Positions 8,321 to 15,330 of a stretch of DNA of 15,330 nt are shown in pieces. The notes beneath the pieces are model-generated. The model was not told the origin of the DNA. It saw nothing but the letters and a program-made list of their open reading frames with translations, and searched no databases. Each line of letters begins with the position of its first letter. The first letter of the stretch is position 1. Source of the stretch: Verrucomicrobiota bacterium (GTDB lineage Bacteria; Verrucomicrobiota; Verrucomicrobiia; Opitutales; Opitutaceae); NCBI GenBank assembly GCA_023386835.1, contig JAEWIY010000172.1, positions 1 to 15,330 of the forward strand, in the 5' to 3' direction. The position numbers were made by a program, and so were the translations under genes.

Positions 8321-8655
8321 GACTCGGAGAGAACGATGCGCGTTGACGCCCTGTTTACCGAGCGAGCGGCAGGTAAACGGGGCGGATGCTCGACTGTGGC
8401 GGGTCGAGACCGGCGAGGGCGCGGGCGGCGCGGCACGGCGCAGCGCCCGTGTGCAAGCCGTAAGCCGCGTCGCTTTGTTGAACACCCCGCTCGTCGAGCG
8501 CGACGGGACGGTGAGGTGGTGACTGCCGCGCCAGCGGCCGGTCGTGCTGTCCTTACTCGAAACGTGAGAAGTCCACAGTCCTCTCGAAAGCGAGTTCACC
8601 GCCGAAACCGCCGGTTGAACGCGCGGCCCAGAGCGTGGATCAGAGAATCACCCCG
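8321..8655. other. Intergenic region between phosphatase and esterase genes
   Basis: These 335 bases contain a strong hairpin near the phosphatase end (8347-8384) and a weaker one at 8434-8451 (CACGG...CCGTG). The rest is GC-rich without a convincing gene. Open frames cross it on both strands, but they are arginine-rich composition artefacts. The promoter of the esterase gene should lie here if the hairpin terminates transcription; I cannot pick out a -35/-10 pair. Confidence 0.55.
8347..8384 (+). terminator. 13-bp hairpin after the phosphatase gene, possible terminator or RNA-stabilising element
   Basis: CGCCCTGTTTACC (8347-8359) pairs with GGTAAACGGGGCG (8372-8384) over all 13 positions with one G-U wobble, around a 12-base loop. 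It begins 26 bases after the phosphatase stop. No T-run follows, so it is not a classic intrinsic terminator. It could be a factor-assisted terminator, an mRNA 3'-end protector or a protein-binding dyad. Confidence 0.5.
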
Positions 8656-11600
8656 ATGAGCAGATTGGCGCGGTTGATGGTGTTGGCGTTCTGGCTCGTT
8701 TTCGCGCCGGCCGGACGCGGCGACGACGCGCCGGTTCATTCGATCGATGCGGTGACGGACGATTACTTCGTTCGCGATTGGCTGGTCCTCGGACCGTTCC
8801 CGAGCGAACCGCTTGCCCAACCGACGGTGGAGGGCTACACGCGGGAAGGATTCGGCCGCGACTTCCTGGATTCGCTTGGAGGCGAGGCGAAGGCGGTCCT
8901 CACGACCCGGACCTCGTTGCCTGGAGTTGCTGCGCCACAACTTGTGCAGGCAGGGCGCAAAGGTGCGGTGGATCTGACGAAAGTGTTCGGGGAAGGTGAG
9001 CGTCGAGTTGCGTACTTGTTCACGTGGCTCGATTCGCCGGAGGACCAGAGAATTTCGTTCTTCTTCGCTTCGGATGATGGCGGCCAGGTGTGGGTCAACG
9101 GCGAACGGGTCCGCGTCGCTTGGGTGCCGGGCGGGCGTGGCGTGCGTTTCCGCGACGAGACCTTTCGGGCCAAACTAAAGCGTGGTCGCAACCGGATGCT
9201 GGTGAAGATCGAGCAGAACGGTTCGGGCTGGGCCACCGCCATTGAGGCCCTGCCGCGGAAGGTTGCACCGGCTCTGCTCGCACCGTCACTGCAACTGCGT
9301 CCGCGTATTCAGTTGTTGGAGCGTGAGACGGGAAAATGGAACGTGCGACTCACCGCGGACCTTAATCACGACACCAGCCTGTTTCCGCAGCTCCAGCAAC
9401 GTGTGCGCGTGATCGATACGGCTCTTCAAGTCGTGTTCGACCAACGCCTGGGTGCGGGCGCGGAGGCGGTGATCGCCGTTGAGCCGGGCGCGTATCACCT
9501 CGTCGCGCAGTCCGAAGCACCGAATGCCATGACCGGCGCGGCCGCCTGGATTGCCGCGGAGGATCCCATAGCGTACGCCCGGGAGGCCGCGCTTCGGGCT
9601 CATCAACGAAGTCAGATCGTGGAGGATGAAGCAATTGGGGGCTGGTTCATGTACCTGGCGGAGAAGCTGGAGCGAGCTTTGGCGGACCCACGAGACCTGT
9701 CGGCGGAACTTGCGTTGCAAGCGTACCGCGTGATGCGGTGGAGTGCAGCGCTCGACGCAGATCCGCAGGCGTTTCTTCAGCAACGCGGATCGATCGAGTG
9801 GGCGTATCGCTCGAGAGTGGACGGCAGTGGTCAGCCGTTCACTCTCCGGATCCCGCAGGACTACACTCCGGAGCGCGAATGGCCGCTGATCGTCCAACTA
9901 CACGGCGCGGGTGGCACGCACGGCGAACGATGGGGCGATCTACACCGGAAGCCCACGTTTGAACTGCAGGTGAACGGGCGCGGAAGAACAGGCGGATACC
10001 TGGGCCTTTCGGAAGTGGATGTGCTGGAGGCGCTGGATTACGTACGGCGGCATTGGCGGATTGCGCCCGGCCAGATCCACCTCACCGGCGGCAGCATGGG
10101 TGGCTACGGCACCTTTGGACTGGGCTCCCGTTATCCCGATCGGTGGGCAAGCGCGGTGCCGTGGGCCGGGTCAGCAGAGCATCTTCCCACCGAGAACATG
10201 ATCCACCTGCCGGTGTATGCGCTCCACAGCGACGATGATAGGGTGGTTCCGATTTCGGGCGCCCGTGCGGGCGTGCAGTGGCTGAATCGCGCCGGCGGCA
10301 CCGCGATCCTCGCGGAGACCACCGGGCTGGGGCACCAGTTTGGCCGCTGGGCGGAAGGTCGCACCAACATGCAGCGTTGGCGTGATGGACGAACGCGGAC
10401 GGACCCGCGGACGGTCCGTCGTACCCTCTACACGGCGACGGATGAAAGTGCGCGCGGCGCGTATTGGAGTTGGGTGGAGGAGTGGGGAAGTCGTGGCGCG
10501 CCGGCCCGAATCCATGCCCGCTTTGACCGGGACAACGGACTGCATCTCGACGTGACCAATGCCCGGATCGTTCGCCTCGCACTGGACGCTTCACCCGCCG
10601 ATCGGACGCGGCCGCTAGAAGTCTCCGTCAACGGCCACCCCGCGGCGCGCCTCGAACCACCGTTGCCGGAGGAAGTGTTTGTTCTCCTCGAAGAAACCCC
10701 GCGGGTGGTGCACGAGGCTCCAGAGCGGCCCAAGTTCCGACTGCACTTTCCGGGCGGCGTCGCCGCGCTGTATCACGGTGAACCGCTGCTGCTGGTCTAC
10801 GGCACGACGGGTGACGATGCGACGACCAGGCAACTTCGGATGCTCGCGGAGGTGATCAGCCGCTGGTCTCGTTTCACCGCAGCCGGGGATCTGTCCCCTG
10901 AGATGATGTACGGCGCCCTTCCCGTGAAACCCGATCACGCGGTGACGACGGAGGACCTCGCTCGCTCGAACCTGATCCTGCTCGGGGGAGAGGCCGAGAA
11001 CGTTTTGGTAGCGCGTTGGGCGAAGGACCTGCCCGTGCGAATTGATGCGGCAACTGGACGTGTGGTTTCGAACGATGGGCAAAGCTGGGTGTGGCGCGGC
11101 CGCGGGCTGGGCCTTCTGCATTACAACCCGGAGCACCCGCAACGATTGATGTATTGGCTGACCGCCAACGACCCAGCACTCTATGAACCGGCGAGTGCCC
11201 TGGTCACGCTGAACGCGAGTCGCGACGTGGCGCCGGATTTTGTGCTCGCCGAGCATGATCGGCTGGTGGCGGCCCGTCGCTTTGACAGCCGCTGGCAATG
11301 GGAACCTCGATACGGGTCCTCGCCTCCGCTCGAGGCCGAAGCCAACGATTGGGCGGCGGCGCAAGTGCGCCGCGCGCTGGCGTGTGACTTTGTCGTCCAG
11401 GAACACGCGGCCAGCCCGGACCTGCCGTGGCAGCACGCCACCGAAACGCGGATCGCCGACTTGGCGGCCTTTTCGTTCAGCCACCGCCTTGCCACGTTCA
11501 GCATGACGGGAGCGGAACTTCGCCGTGCAGCGGCAGCCTTGAACCGCGGGGCGGTTCGAATCTGGCCGCAAAACGAGCTGGAGGAGATCGAAGACGATCG

Positions 11601-11721
11601 TCGATACCGGGTGGGCCTGGTGGGTTTGGATATGCGCGGTTTTGTCCGCACCGCGCGGATTGAGCCGAAGGACTTTGCCCTCGTCGACCTGACCCTGCGG
11701 GACGTGCTGTGGCCGGAGTAG
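8656..11721 (+). CDS. Large secreted alpha/beta-hydrolase esterase (prolyl-oligopeptidase/feruloyl-esterase-like), multi-domain
   Basis: A predicted exported serine hydrolase of 1021 residues, probably a carbohydrate (acyl or feruloyl) esterase or related peptidase. Signal peptide about 1-22 (SRLARLMVLAFWLVFAPAG). Residues ~35-205 look like a jelly-roll/PA14-type binding domain, with WLVLGPFP at 42-49 and FASDDGGQVWVNG near 136. The alpha/beta-hydrolase at ~385-590 has oxyanion-hole motif LHGAGG (415-420), nucleophile S480 in GGSMGGYG, acid D528 in HSDDDRVVP and H560 in GLGHQF. A further region (~640-860) includes NLILLGGEAEN from 772, a pattern I associate with similar proteins of this phylum. 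Residues ~885-1005 resemble the 5'-nucleotidase C-terminal domain (MTGAEL near 950). ATG 8656 is preferred over in-frame GTG 8635 because it puts the signal peptide at the N-terminus; no strong ribosome site precedes either. Sulfatase neighbours suggest action on decorated glycans. Substrate unknown. Confidence 0.82.
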   Translation: MSRLARLMVLAFWLVFAPAGRGDDAPVHSIDAVTDDYFVRDWLVLGPFPSEPLAQPTVEGYTREGFGRDFLDSLGGEAKAVLTTRTSLPGVAAPQLVQAGRKGAVDLTKVFGEGERRVAYLFTWLDSPEDQRISFFFASDDGGQVWVNGERVRVAWVPGGRGVRFRDETFRAKLKRGRNRMLVKIEQNGSGWATAIEALPRKVAPALLAPSLQLRPRIQLLERETGKWNVRLTADLNHDTSLFPQLQQRVRVIDTALQVVFDQRLGAGAEAVIAVEPGAYHLVAQSEAPNAMTGAAAWIAAEDPIAYAREAALRAHQRSQIVEDEAIGGWFMYLAEKLERALADPRDLSAELALQAYRVMRWSAALDADPQAFLQQRGSIEWAYRSRVDGSGQPFTLRIPQDYTPEREWPLIVQLHGAGGTHGERWGDLHRKPTFELQVNGRGRTGGYLGLSEVDVLEALDYVRRHWRIAPGQIHLTGGSMGGYGTFGLGSRYPDRWASAVPWAGSAEHLPTENMIHLPVYALHSDDDRVVPISGARAGVQWLNRAGGTAILAETTGLGHQFGRWAEGRTNMQRWRDGRTRTDPRTVRRTLYTATDESARGAYWSWVEEWGSRGAPARIHARFDRDNGLHLDVTNARIVRLALDASPADRTRPLEVSVNGHPAARLEPPLPEEVFVLLEETPRVVHEAPERPKFRLHFPGGVAALYHGEPLLLVYGTTGDDATTRQLRMLAEVISRWSRFTAAGDLSPEMMYGALPVKPDHAVTTEDLARSNLILLGGEAENVLVARWAKDLPVRIDAATGRVVSNDGQSWVWRGRGLGLLHYNPEHPQRLMYWLTANDPALYEPASALVTLNASRDVAPDFVLAEHDRLVAARRFDSRWQWEPRYGSSPPLEAEANDWAAAQVRRALACDFVVQEHAASPDLPWQHATETRIADLAAFSFSHRLATFSMTGAELRRAAAALNRGAVRIWPQNELEEIEDDRRYRVGLVGLDMRGFVRTARIEPKDFALVDLTLRDVLWPE

Positions 11722-11902
11722 CGGAGTGTGGGGAAGGTCTTTCTCGCTTAAAACGGACATCGCGATCGGCGTCGTTTGCCGGTTACGGGCGACCGCTCGC
11801 GCCCATGTCTCGTGACGTGGGGTGCCGTCGAGTTAGACAGGATGAATGAAGAGGCCATTGCGCCGCGAACGTGGGCCGTTTGCGTGATGGTCGTCACCTC
11901 CC
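11722..11902. other. Intergenic region upstream of the first sulfatase gene
   Basis: These 181 bases separate the esterase from the sulfatase. I see no gene, no strong hairpin (only a 5-bp GGGCG/CGCCC stem at 11787-11804) and no clear promoter. The final bases before the sulfatase ATG (GTCACCTCCC) are pyrimidine-rich, with no Shine-Dalgarno sequence. Confidence 0.45.
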
Positions 11903-13366
11903 ATGCCCCTTCCAAACCGAATTTTCCCCACGCTCCTCGGTCTTCTGACTGCGACAGTTGCGATCGTTTCCGGTCAAACGGCTGCAGCGACCGCGGCGAA
12001 ACCGAATATCCTCTTCCTGCTCTCGGACGACCACAGCTACCCCTACTTGGGAGCGTATAACAACCCGGATGTGCGCACGCCGCATCTGGACCAGCTCGCT
12101 CGTGAAGGTGTACGCATGGATCGCGCCTTTGTGACGGCTCCGTCGTGCGTGCCCTCACGGGCGTCATTGATGAGTGGACGATCGGCGATCGCGGCGCGGA
12201 TGGCGCGGTTCTCCGCGCCGTTGCCAGGCGACGTGGTGACGCTGCCGGACGTTTTGCGCCACGAGGCCGGCTACTACACCGGCGTGGCAGGCCGTTATCA
12301 TCACCTCGATGGACCGGAGAGGAAGTTCGCCGATCGGAATCCGATCATGTGGCAGATGATAGGAGAACACGACCTGCGGACCTTTGAACGTCGTTTCGAC
12401 TACGCGCAGGAGCCGGGCGAGATGGAGGACTTCGGGGGCAAACTCGAAGCATTTCTCGATCAGGTTCCGGAGGACCAACCCTGGTTTTTCTGGCTCAACT
12501 TCTCCGATCCTCATCACGTGTGGACCATGCAAGGGCCGGAAGGCCTGCCCGACCCCTCGAAGCTGACCGTGCCACCATACCTGCCCGATCTTCCCGGAGT
12601 GCGCGGCGATCTCGCGCGCTACATCGCGGAGATCGAACACCTCGATCACGACGTGGGTGAAGTATTGGAAGTGCTGCACGCGCGCGGCCTGTCGGAGAAC
12701 ACGGTGGTGGTGTTCATGGGCGACAACGGAATGGCCTTTCCCCATGGCAAGGGCGCCCTGCACGACCCGGGCATTGCCGTGCCAATGGTGCTGCGCTGGC
12801 CCGGGGTCGTTGAACCTGGACAGAGTACGGAGGCGCTGATCTCCGGCGAGGACCTTGCGCCCACATTGATTGATCTCGCCGGGGCGACTCCGCCCGCGGA
12901 AATGAGCGGCGTGAGTTTCCAGAAACTGCTGCGCGGCCAGCCCTTTCCCGAGAGGCGCCAGTATGTATTCGCTGAACGGGGACCGCACGGCGGCGACGGG
13001 GGCATGAATCCCGGCACCTCGGCAGCCACGTTCGACCTGGCGCGGTGCGTCCGCACGGATCGTTACAAACTGATCTACAATTGCACGCCGCATCGCAGGG
13101 TCGCCCCGATCGACAGTGCCGGGCAGCCGAGCTGGCGGGAAATCGTGGCGGCGCATGCGGCCGGAACTCTCGCCGAGCCGTTCGTGAAGGCCTACTTTAC
13201 CACGCCAAGAGAGACGTACGAGCTGTACGACCTGCACGACGACCCCGCCGAACTGCACAATCGCGCCGGTGACCCGGCGTATCAGGAAATCGAACACAAA
13301 CTTAAGGTGGTGCTGGCGGAGAAGATGTTACTTGATTCTGACTTCCTTCCGCTGCCGGTGCGCTGA
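11903..13366 (+). CDS. Secreted formylglycine-dependent sulfatase (S1 family)
   Basis: A predicted exported sulfatase of 487 residues that should hydrolyse sulfate esters (or N-sulfate). Signal peptide about 1-30, with hydrophobic core LLGLLTATVAIVSG. The mature domain starts at KPNILFLLSDDHSYPYLGAY, whose acidic pair D42-D43 provides calcium ligands. The modification site is C82 in SCVPSRASLMSGR, the CxPSR motif that formylglycine-generating enzyme converts to the catalytic aldehyde. D274-N275 (MGDNG) complete the metal site, and K283 (PHGKG) is the likely sulfate-binding lysine. Where many family members have a G-K-x-H motif, this one has GRYHHLDG with R131 and H133. The C-terminal subdomain includes LYDLHDDPAELHN. 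Length is normal. The motifs fit the heparan-N-sulfatase-like part of the family, but the substrate cannot be called. It lies 67 bases before a second sulfatase gene, probably in the same transcript. Confidence 0.93.
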   Translation: MPLPNRIFPTLLGLLTATVAIVSGQTAAATAAKPNILFLLSDDHSYPYLGAYNNPDVRTPHLDQLAREGVRMDRAFVTAPSCVPSRASLMSGRSAIAARMARFSAPLPGDVVTLPDVLRHEAGYYTGVAGRYHHLDGPERKFADRNPIMWQMIGEHDLRTFERRFDYAQEPGEMEDFGGKLEAFLDQVPEDQPWFFWLNFSDPHHVWTMQGPEGLPDPSKLTVPPYLPDLPGVRGDLARYIAEIEHLDHDVGEVLEVLHARGLSENTVVVFMGDNGMAFPHGKGALHDPGIAVPMVLRWPGVVEPGQSTEALISGEDLAPTLIDLAGATPPAEMSGVSFQKLLRGQPFPERRQYVFAERGPHGGDGGMNPGTSAATFDLARCVRTDRYKLIYNCTPHRRVAPIDSAGQPSWREIVAAHAAGTLAEPFVKAYFTTPRETYELYDLHDDPAELHNRAGDPAYQEIEHKLKVVLAEKMLLDSDFLPLPVR

Positions 13367-13424
13367 CTCGTTGGCGAGGATTTCTGCCGGCCCGCCTTCA
13401 TCACCGGCCACCACGAAAATTTCA

Positions 13425-13432
13425 CCCCCCCC
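13425..13432 (+). repeat. C8 homopolymer immediately upstream of the second sulfatase start
   Basis: Eight consecutive C residues end two positions before the ATG at 13434, in the usual place of a Shine-Dalgarno sequence. A slip would change leader spacing or sequence but not the protein. It may simply reflect a leader without a ribosome site. Confidence 0.7.
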
Positions 13433-13433
13433 G

Positions 13434-15323
13434 ATGGAAGATTACCCCCGAACTCGAGCCGCAGCACCTGCACGCGCTGCCACAGCAGTCTTGGTGTGTG
13501 CCGCCGCCGCAGCGACACTCTCCGCGGCCGATCGCCCGAACATTCTTTGGCTGACAAGCGAAGACCATGGGCCGCATCTGGCCTGCTACGGTGACGAGGT
13601 GGCGCGCACCCCAAACGTCGACGCGTTGGCGAGCGAGGGGATGATCTTCACACGCGTGTGGGCCGTACATCCCGTGTGTGCGCCCGCGCGTACGACGATC
13701 ATCACCGGACTATATGGTCACAGCACGGGCGCGATGCACATGCGCTCGATGGTTCCGATGCCCGAGGGAACGAAGATGTTTCCCGAACTGCTGCGCGAAG
13801 TGGGATACTACTGCACCAACAACGAAAAGGAGGATTACAACCTCCCGAAAACTGAACTCACCTGGGACGAGTCTTCGCAGGATGCGCATTGGCGCAACCG
13901 GGCGAGCGAGCAGCCGTTTTTTGCAGTCTTCAACTCGATGAAGAGTCACGAGGCGCAGATTCGGGTGCGCCCACATGACTTGAAAACAGATCCGGACTCG
14001 GTCCGCGTTCCGGCATATCACCCGGACTTGCCGGAGGTGAGGCGCGATTGGGCGCAGTACTACGACAAGGTCAGCGAAGCGGACGCGGATGCGGGCGAGC
14101 GGTTGCGTGAACTCGAGGCAGCAGGATTGGCGGGAGATACCATCGTGTTCTACTTTGCCGATCACGGGAGTGGCATGCCCCGAAGCAAACGCTGGCCGAG
14201 TCACTCTGGTTTGCACGTCCCACTGGTCGTCTACTTCCCGCCGAAGTGGGCGCACCTGGCGCCGGAGAACTACCGAGCGGGCGGGAAGTCGGATCGCCTG
14301 ATCAGCTTTGTGGACCTGGCTCCGACCGCACTGAGCCTCGCTGGAGTGGGGCCGCCGCGATGGATGCAGGGAACGGCTTTCGCGGGCTCGCACGCCGGCC
14401 CTCGGGCGCAGCACCTTTTCGGTGCACGCGGGAGAATGGATGAGCGCGCGGACGAAGTGCGGAGCGTGACGGATGGGCGCTACGTTTATCTCCGCAATTT
14501 CAACCTCCAGGTCCCGCAGGGTCCGTATATCGCGTACCAGTTCGAGACGCCGACCACACGAATCTGGTGGGAAGCGTTTCAGGCGGGAAAAACCAACGCC
14601 GCGCAGTCGACCTTCTGGCAAACCCCGAAGGATCCGGAGGAGTTGTATGACCTCACGTTGGATCCTGACGAAGTTCAAAACCTGGCAAAATCTCCGGAGC
14701 ATCAGGCGATCAAGGAACGTCTCCGCGGCGCGTTGTACGCACATCTGGCGGAGGTGCGTGATGTCTGCCTGTTGCCAGAAGGAGAGATGTTCGCGCGGGC
14801 GGCGGGGCACTCTCCGTTCGATATGATCCGTGCAGAACCCGCAGCAGTGTGGGAACAGATCTTCGAAACCGCGGATCTGGCAGCCGGCCAGGATCCGGCG
14901 GCGATCGGGCAGCTCGAACAACGGCTGTCACATGAGGACAGCGCTGTCCGCTATTGGGCCGCGCGCGGTCTCCTGATGCGGGGGCAAGAAGCCGTCGTGC
15001 AAGCGTCTCAGGCGCTCCGGTCGTCGCTGGAAGATCGTTCAACGGAGGTGCGCCTTACCGCCGCCCACGCATTGGCGGCGTATGGCGACGCGGATACAGC
15101 CGCGACGGCGCTGAACCTTCTGGGGACCCACGCGAACCCAGAGGAGAACCCGGTGTTCGTCGTTCTGCCGGCGCTGCTTGCGATTGACGAGCTCGGCGAA
15201 AAGGCCACGCCGCTGCGGGATTTGGTGCGAAGCTTTCAGGGTGAACCCCAATTGCCGCATCCGCGTTACGGCACCTATGTGCCGAATTTGATCGAGCGTA
15301 TCAGGAATCGCATGACGCCCTAA
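13434..15323 (+). CDS. Secreted formylglycine-dependent sulfatase (S1 family, heparan-N-sulfatase-like) with C-terminal HEAT-like repeats
   Basis: A predicted exported sulfatase of 629 residues, longer than the usual 450-550 because of a C-terminal helical extension. Signal peptide about 1-32 (RTRAAAPARAATAVLVCAAA). The mature domain starts at RPNILWLTSEDHGPHLACYG, with E43-D44 as calcium ligands. The modification site is C82 in VCAPARTTIITG, a CxPxR motif with Ala in place of the usual Ser at position four. SMKSHEAQIR near the domain middle, and D243-H244 with K252 (FADHGSGMPRSK), complete the active site; K132 (NNEKEDYN) occupies the position of the usual GK-x-H lysine. Residues ~467-605 hold helical repeats of HEAT type (SHEDSAVRYWAARGLL near 499, DRSTEVRLTAAHALAAYG near 534), likely for protein or substrate contacts. 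The ATG at 13434 is chosen for its signal peptide; the frame is open upstream to 13269, but that part overlaps the first sulfatase. No ribosome site is seen. Confidence 0.92.
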   Translation: MEDYPRTRAAAPARAATAVLVCAAAAATLSAADRPNILWLTSEDHGPHLACYGDEVARTPNVDALASEGMIFTRVWAVHPVCAPARTTIITGLYGHSTGAMHMRSMVPMPEGTKMFPELLREVGYYCTNNEKEDYNLPKTELTWDESSQDAHWRNRASEQPFFAVFNSMKSHEAQIRVRPHDLKTDPDSVRVPAYHPDLPEVRRDWAQYYDKVSEADADAGERLRELEAAGLAGDTIVFYFADHGSGMPRSKRWPSHSGLHVPLVVYFPPKWAHLAPENYRAGGKSDRLISFVDLAPTALSLAGVGPPRWMQGTAFAGSHAGPRAQHLFGARGRMDERADEVRSVTDGRYVYLRNFNLQVPQGPYIAYQFETPTTRIWWEAFQAGKTNAAQSTFWQTPKDPEELYDLTLDPDEVQNLAKSPEHQAIKERLRGALYAHLAEVRDVCLLPEGEMFARAAGHSPFDMIRAEPAAVWEQIFETADLAAGQDPAAIGQLEQRLSHEDSAVRYWAARGLLMRGQEAVVQASQALRSSLEDRSTEVRLTAAHALAAYGDADTAATALNLLGTHANPEENPVFVVLPALLAIDELGEKATPLRDLVRSFQGEPQLPHPRYGTYVPNLIERIRNRMTP

Positions 15324-15330
15324 ACAGACC

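Noticed and set aside
7031..8599. Minus-strand open frame of about 520 codons opposite the phosphatase
   Set aside because: It is antisense to a gene with a full set of catalytic motifs, has no domain of its own, and has an Arg/His/Gln-rich composition.
10615..11760. Minus-strand open frame of about 380 codons opposite the esterase
   Set aside because: It shadows the esterase frame, with no motifs or ribosome site of its own.
13269..13433. Longer start for the second sulfatase, overlapping the first
   Set aside because: The signal peptide begins only after 13434, and the upstream codons are an out-of-frame reading of the first sulfatase's end.
13491..13499. Possible lipoprotein cysteine in the second sulfatase signal peptide (LVC)
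   Set aside because: Val precedes the Cys where Gly, Ala or Ser is needed, so it is not a proper lipobox. A normal signal peptidase site follows.

Overview
The window is GC-rich, densely coding bacterial DNA with no mobile-element, RNA-gene or CRISPR signal. The gene content suggests Verrucomicrobiota (Opitutales-like) or, less likely, Planctomycetota. The clues are two secreted formylglycine-type sulfatases side by side (one with a C-terminal HEAT-repeat region), a large secreted multi-domain alpha/beta-hydrolase esterase, and several starts without a Shine-Dalgarno sequence. This assignment is inferred from gene style, not from a marker gene.

Left half (positions 1-6251, minus strand): a tripartite RND efflux operon in the order mdtA (6251-5025), mdtB (5028-1915), mdtC (1918 to beyond the left edge). 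Both junctions are 4-base ATGA overlaps, so the three proteins are probably made by coupled translation. The two permeases are distinct MdtB-type and MdtC-type proteins, as in the E. coli MdtABC heteromeric pump. No outer-membrane channel or regulator gene is inside the window.

Divergent gap (6252-6649): about 400 bases holding two short dyad sequences that could be operators for the pump. It has a good ribosome binding site for the first rightward gene but no convincing promoter.

Right half (6650-15323, plus strand): four genes whose products all carry N-terminal signal peptides. They are a PafA-like alkaline phosphatase with the complete phosphomonoesterase active-site set, a three-part esterase of about 1021 residues with a Ser-Asp-His triad and a C-terminal part resembling the 5'-nucleotidase C-terminal domain, a sulfatase with the CVPSR modification site, and a second sulfatase with CAPAR plus a HEAT-like tail. 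A 13-bp hairpin follows the phosphatase and may separate it from the other three. Together the genes look like an exported ester-removal set (phosphate, acyl and sulfate groups) for a decorated polysaccharide or glycoconjugate. The real substrate cannot be read from the sequence. No glycoside hydrolase, SusCD-like transporter or sulfatase-maturation gene is in view.
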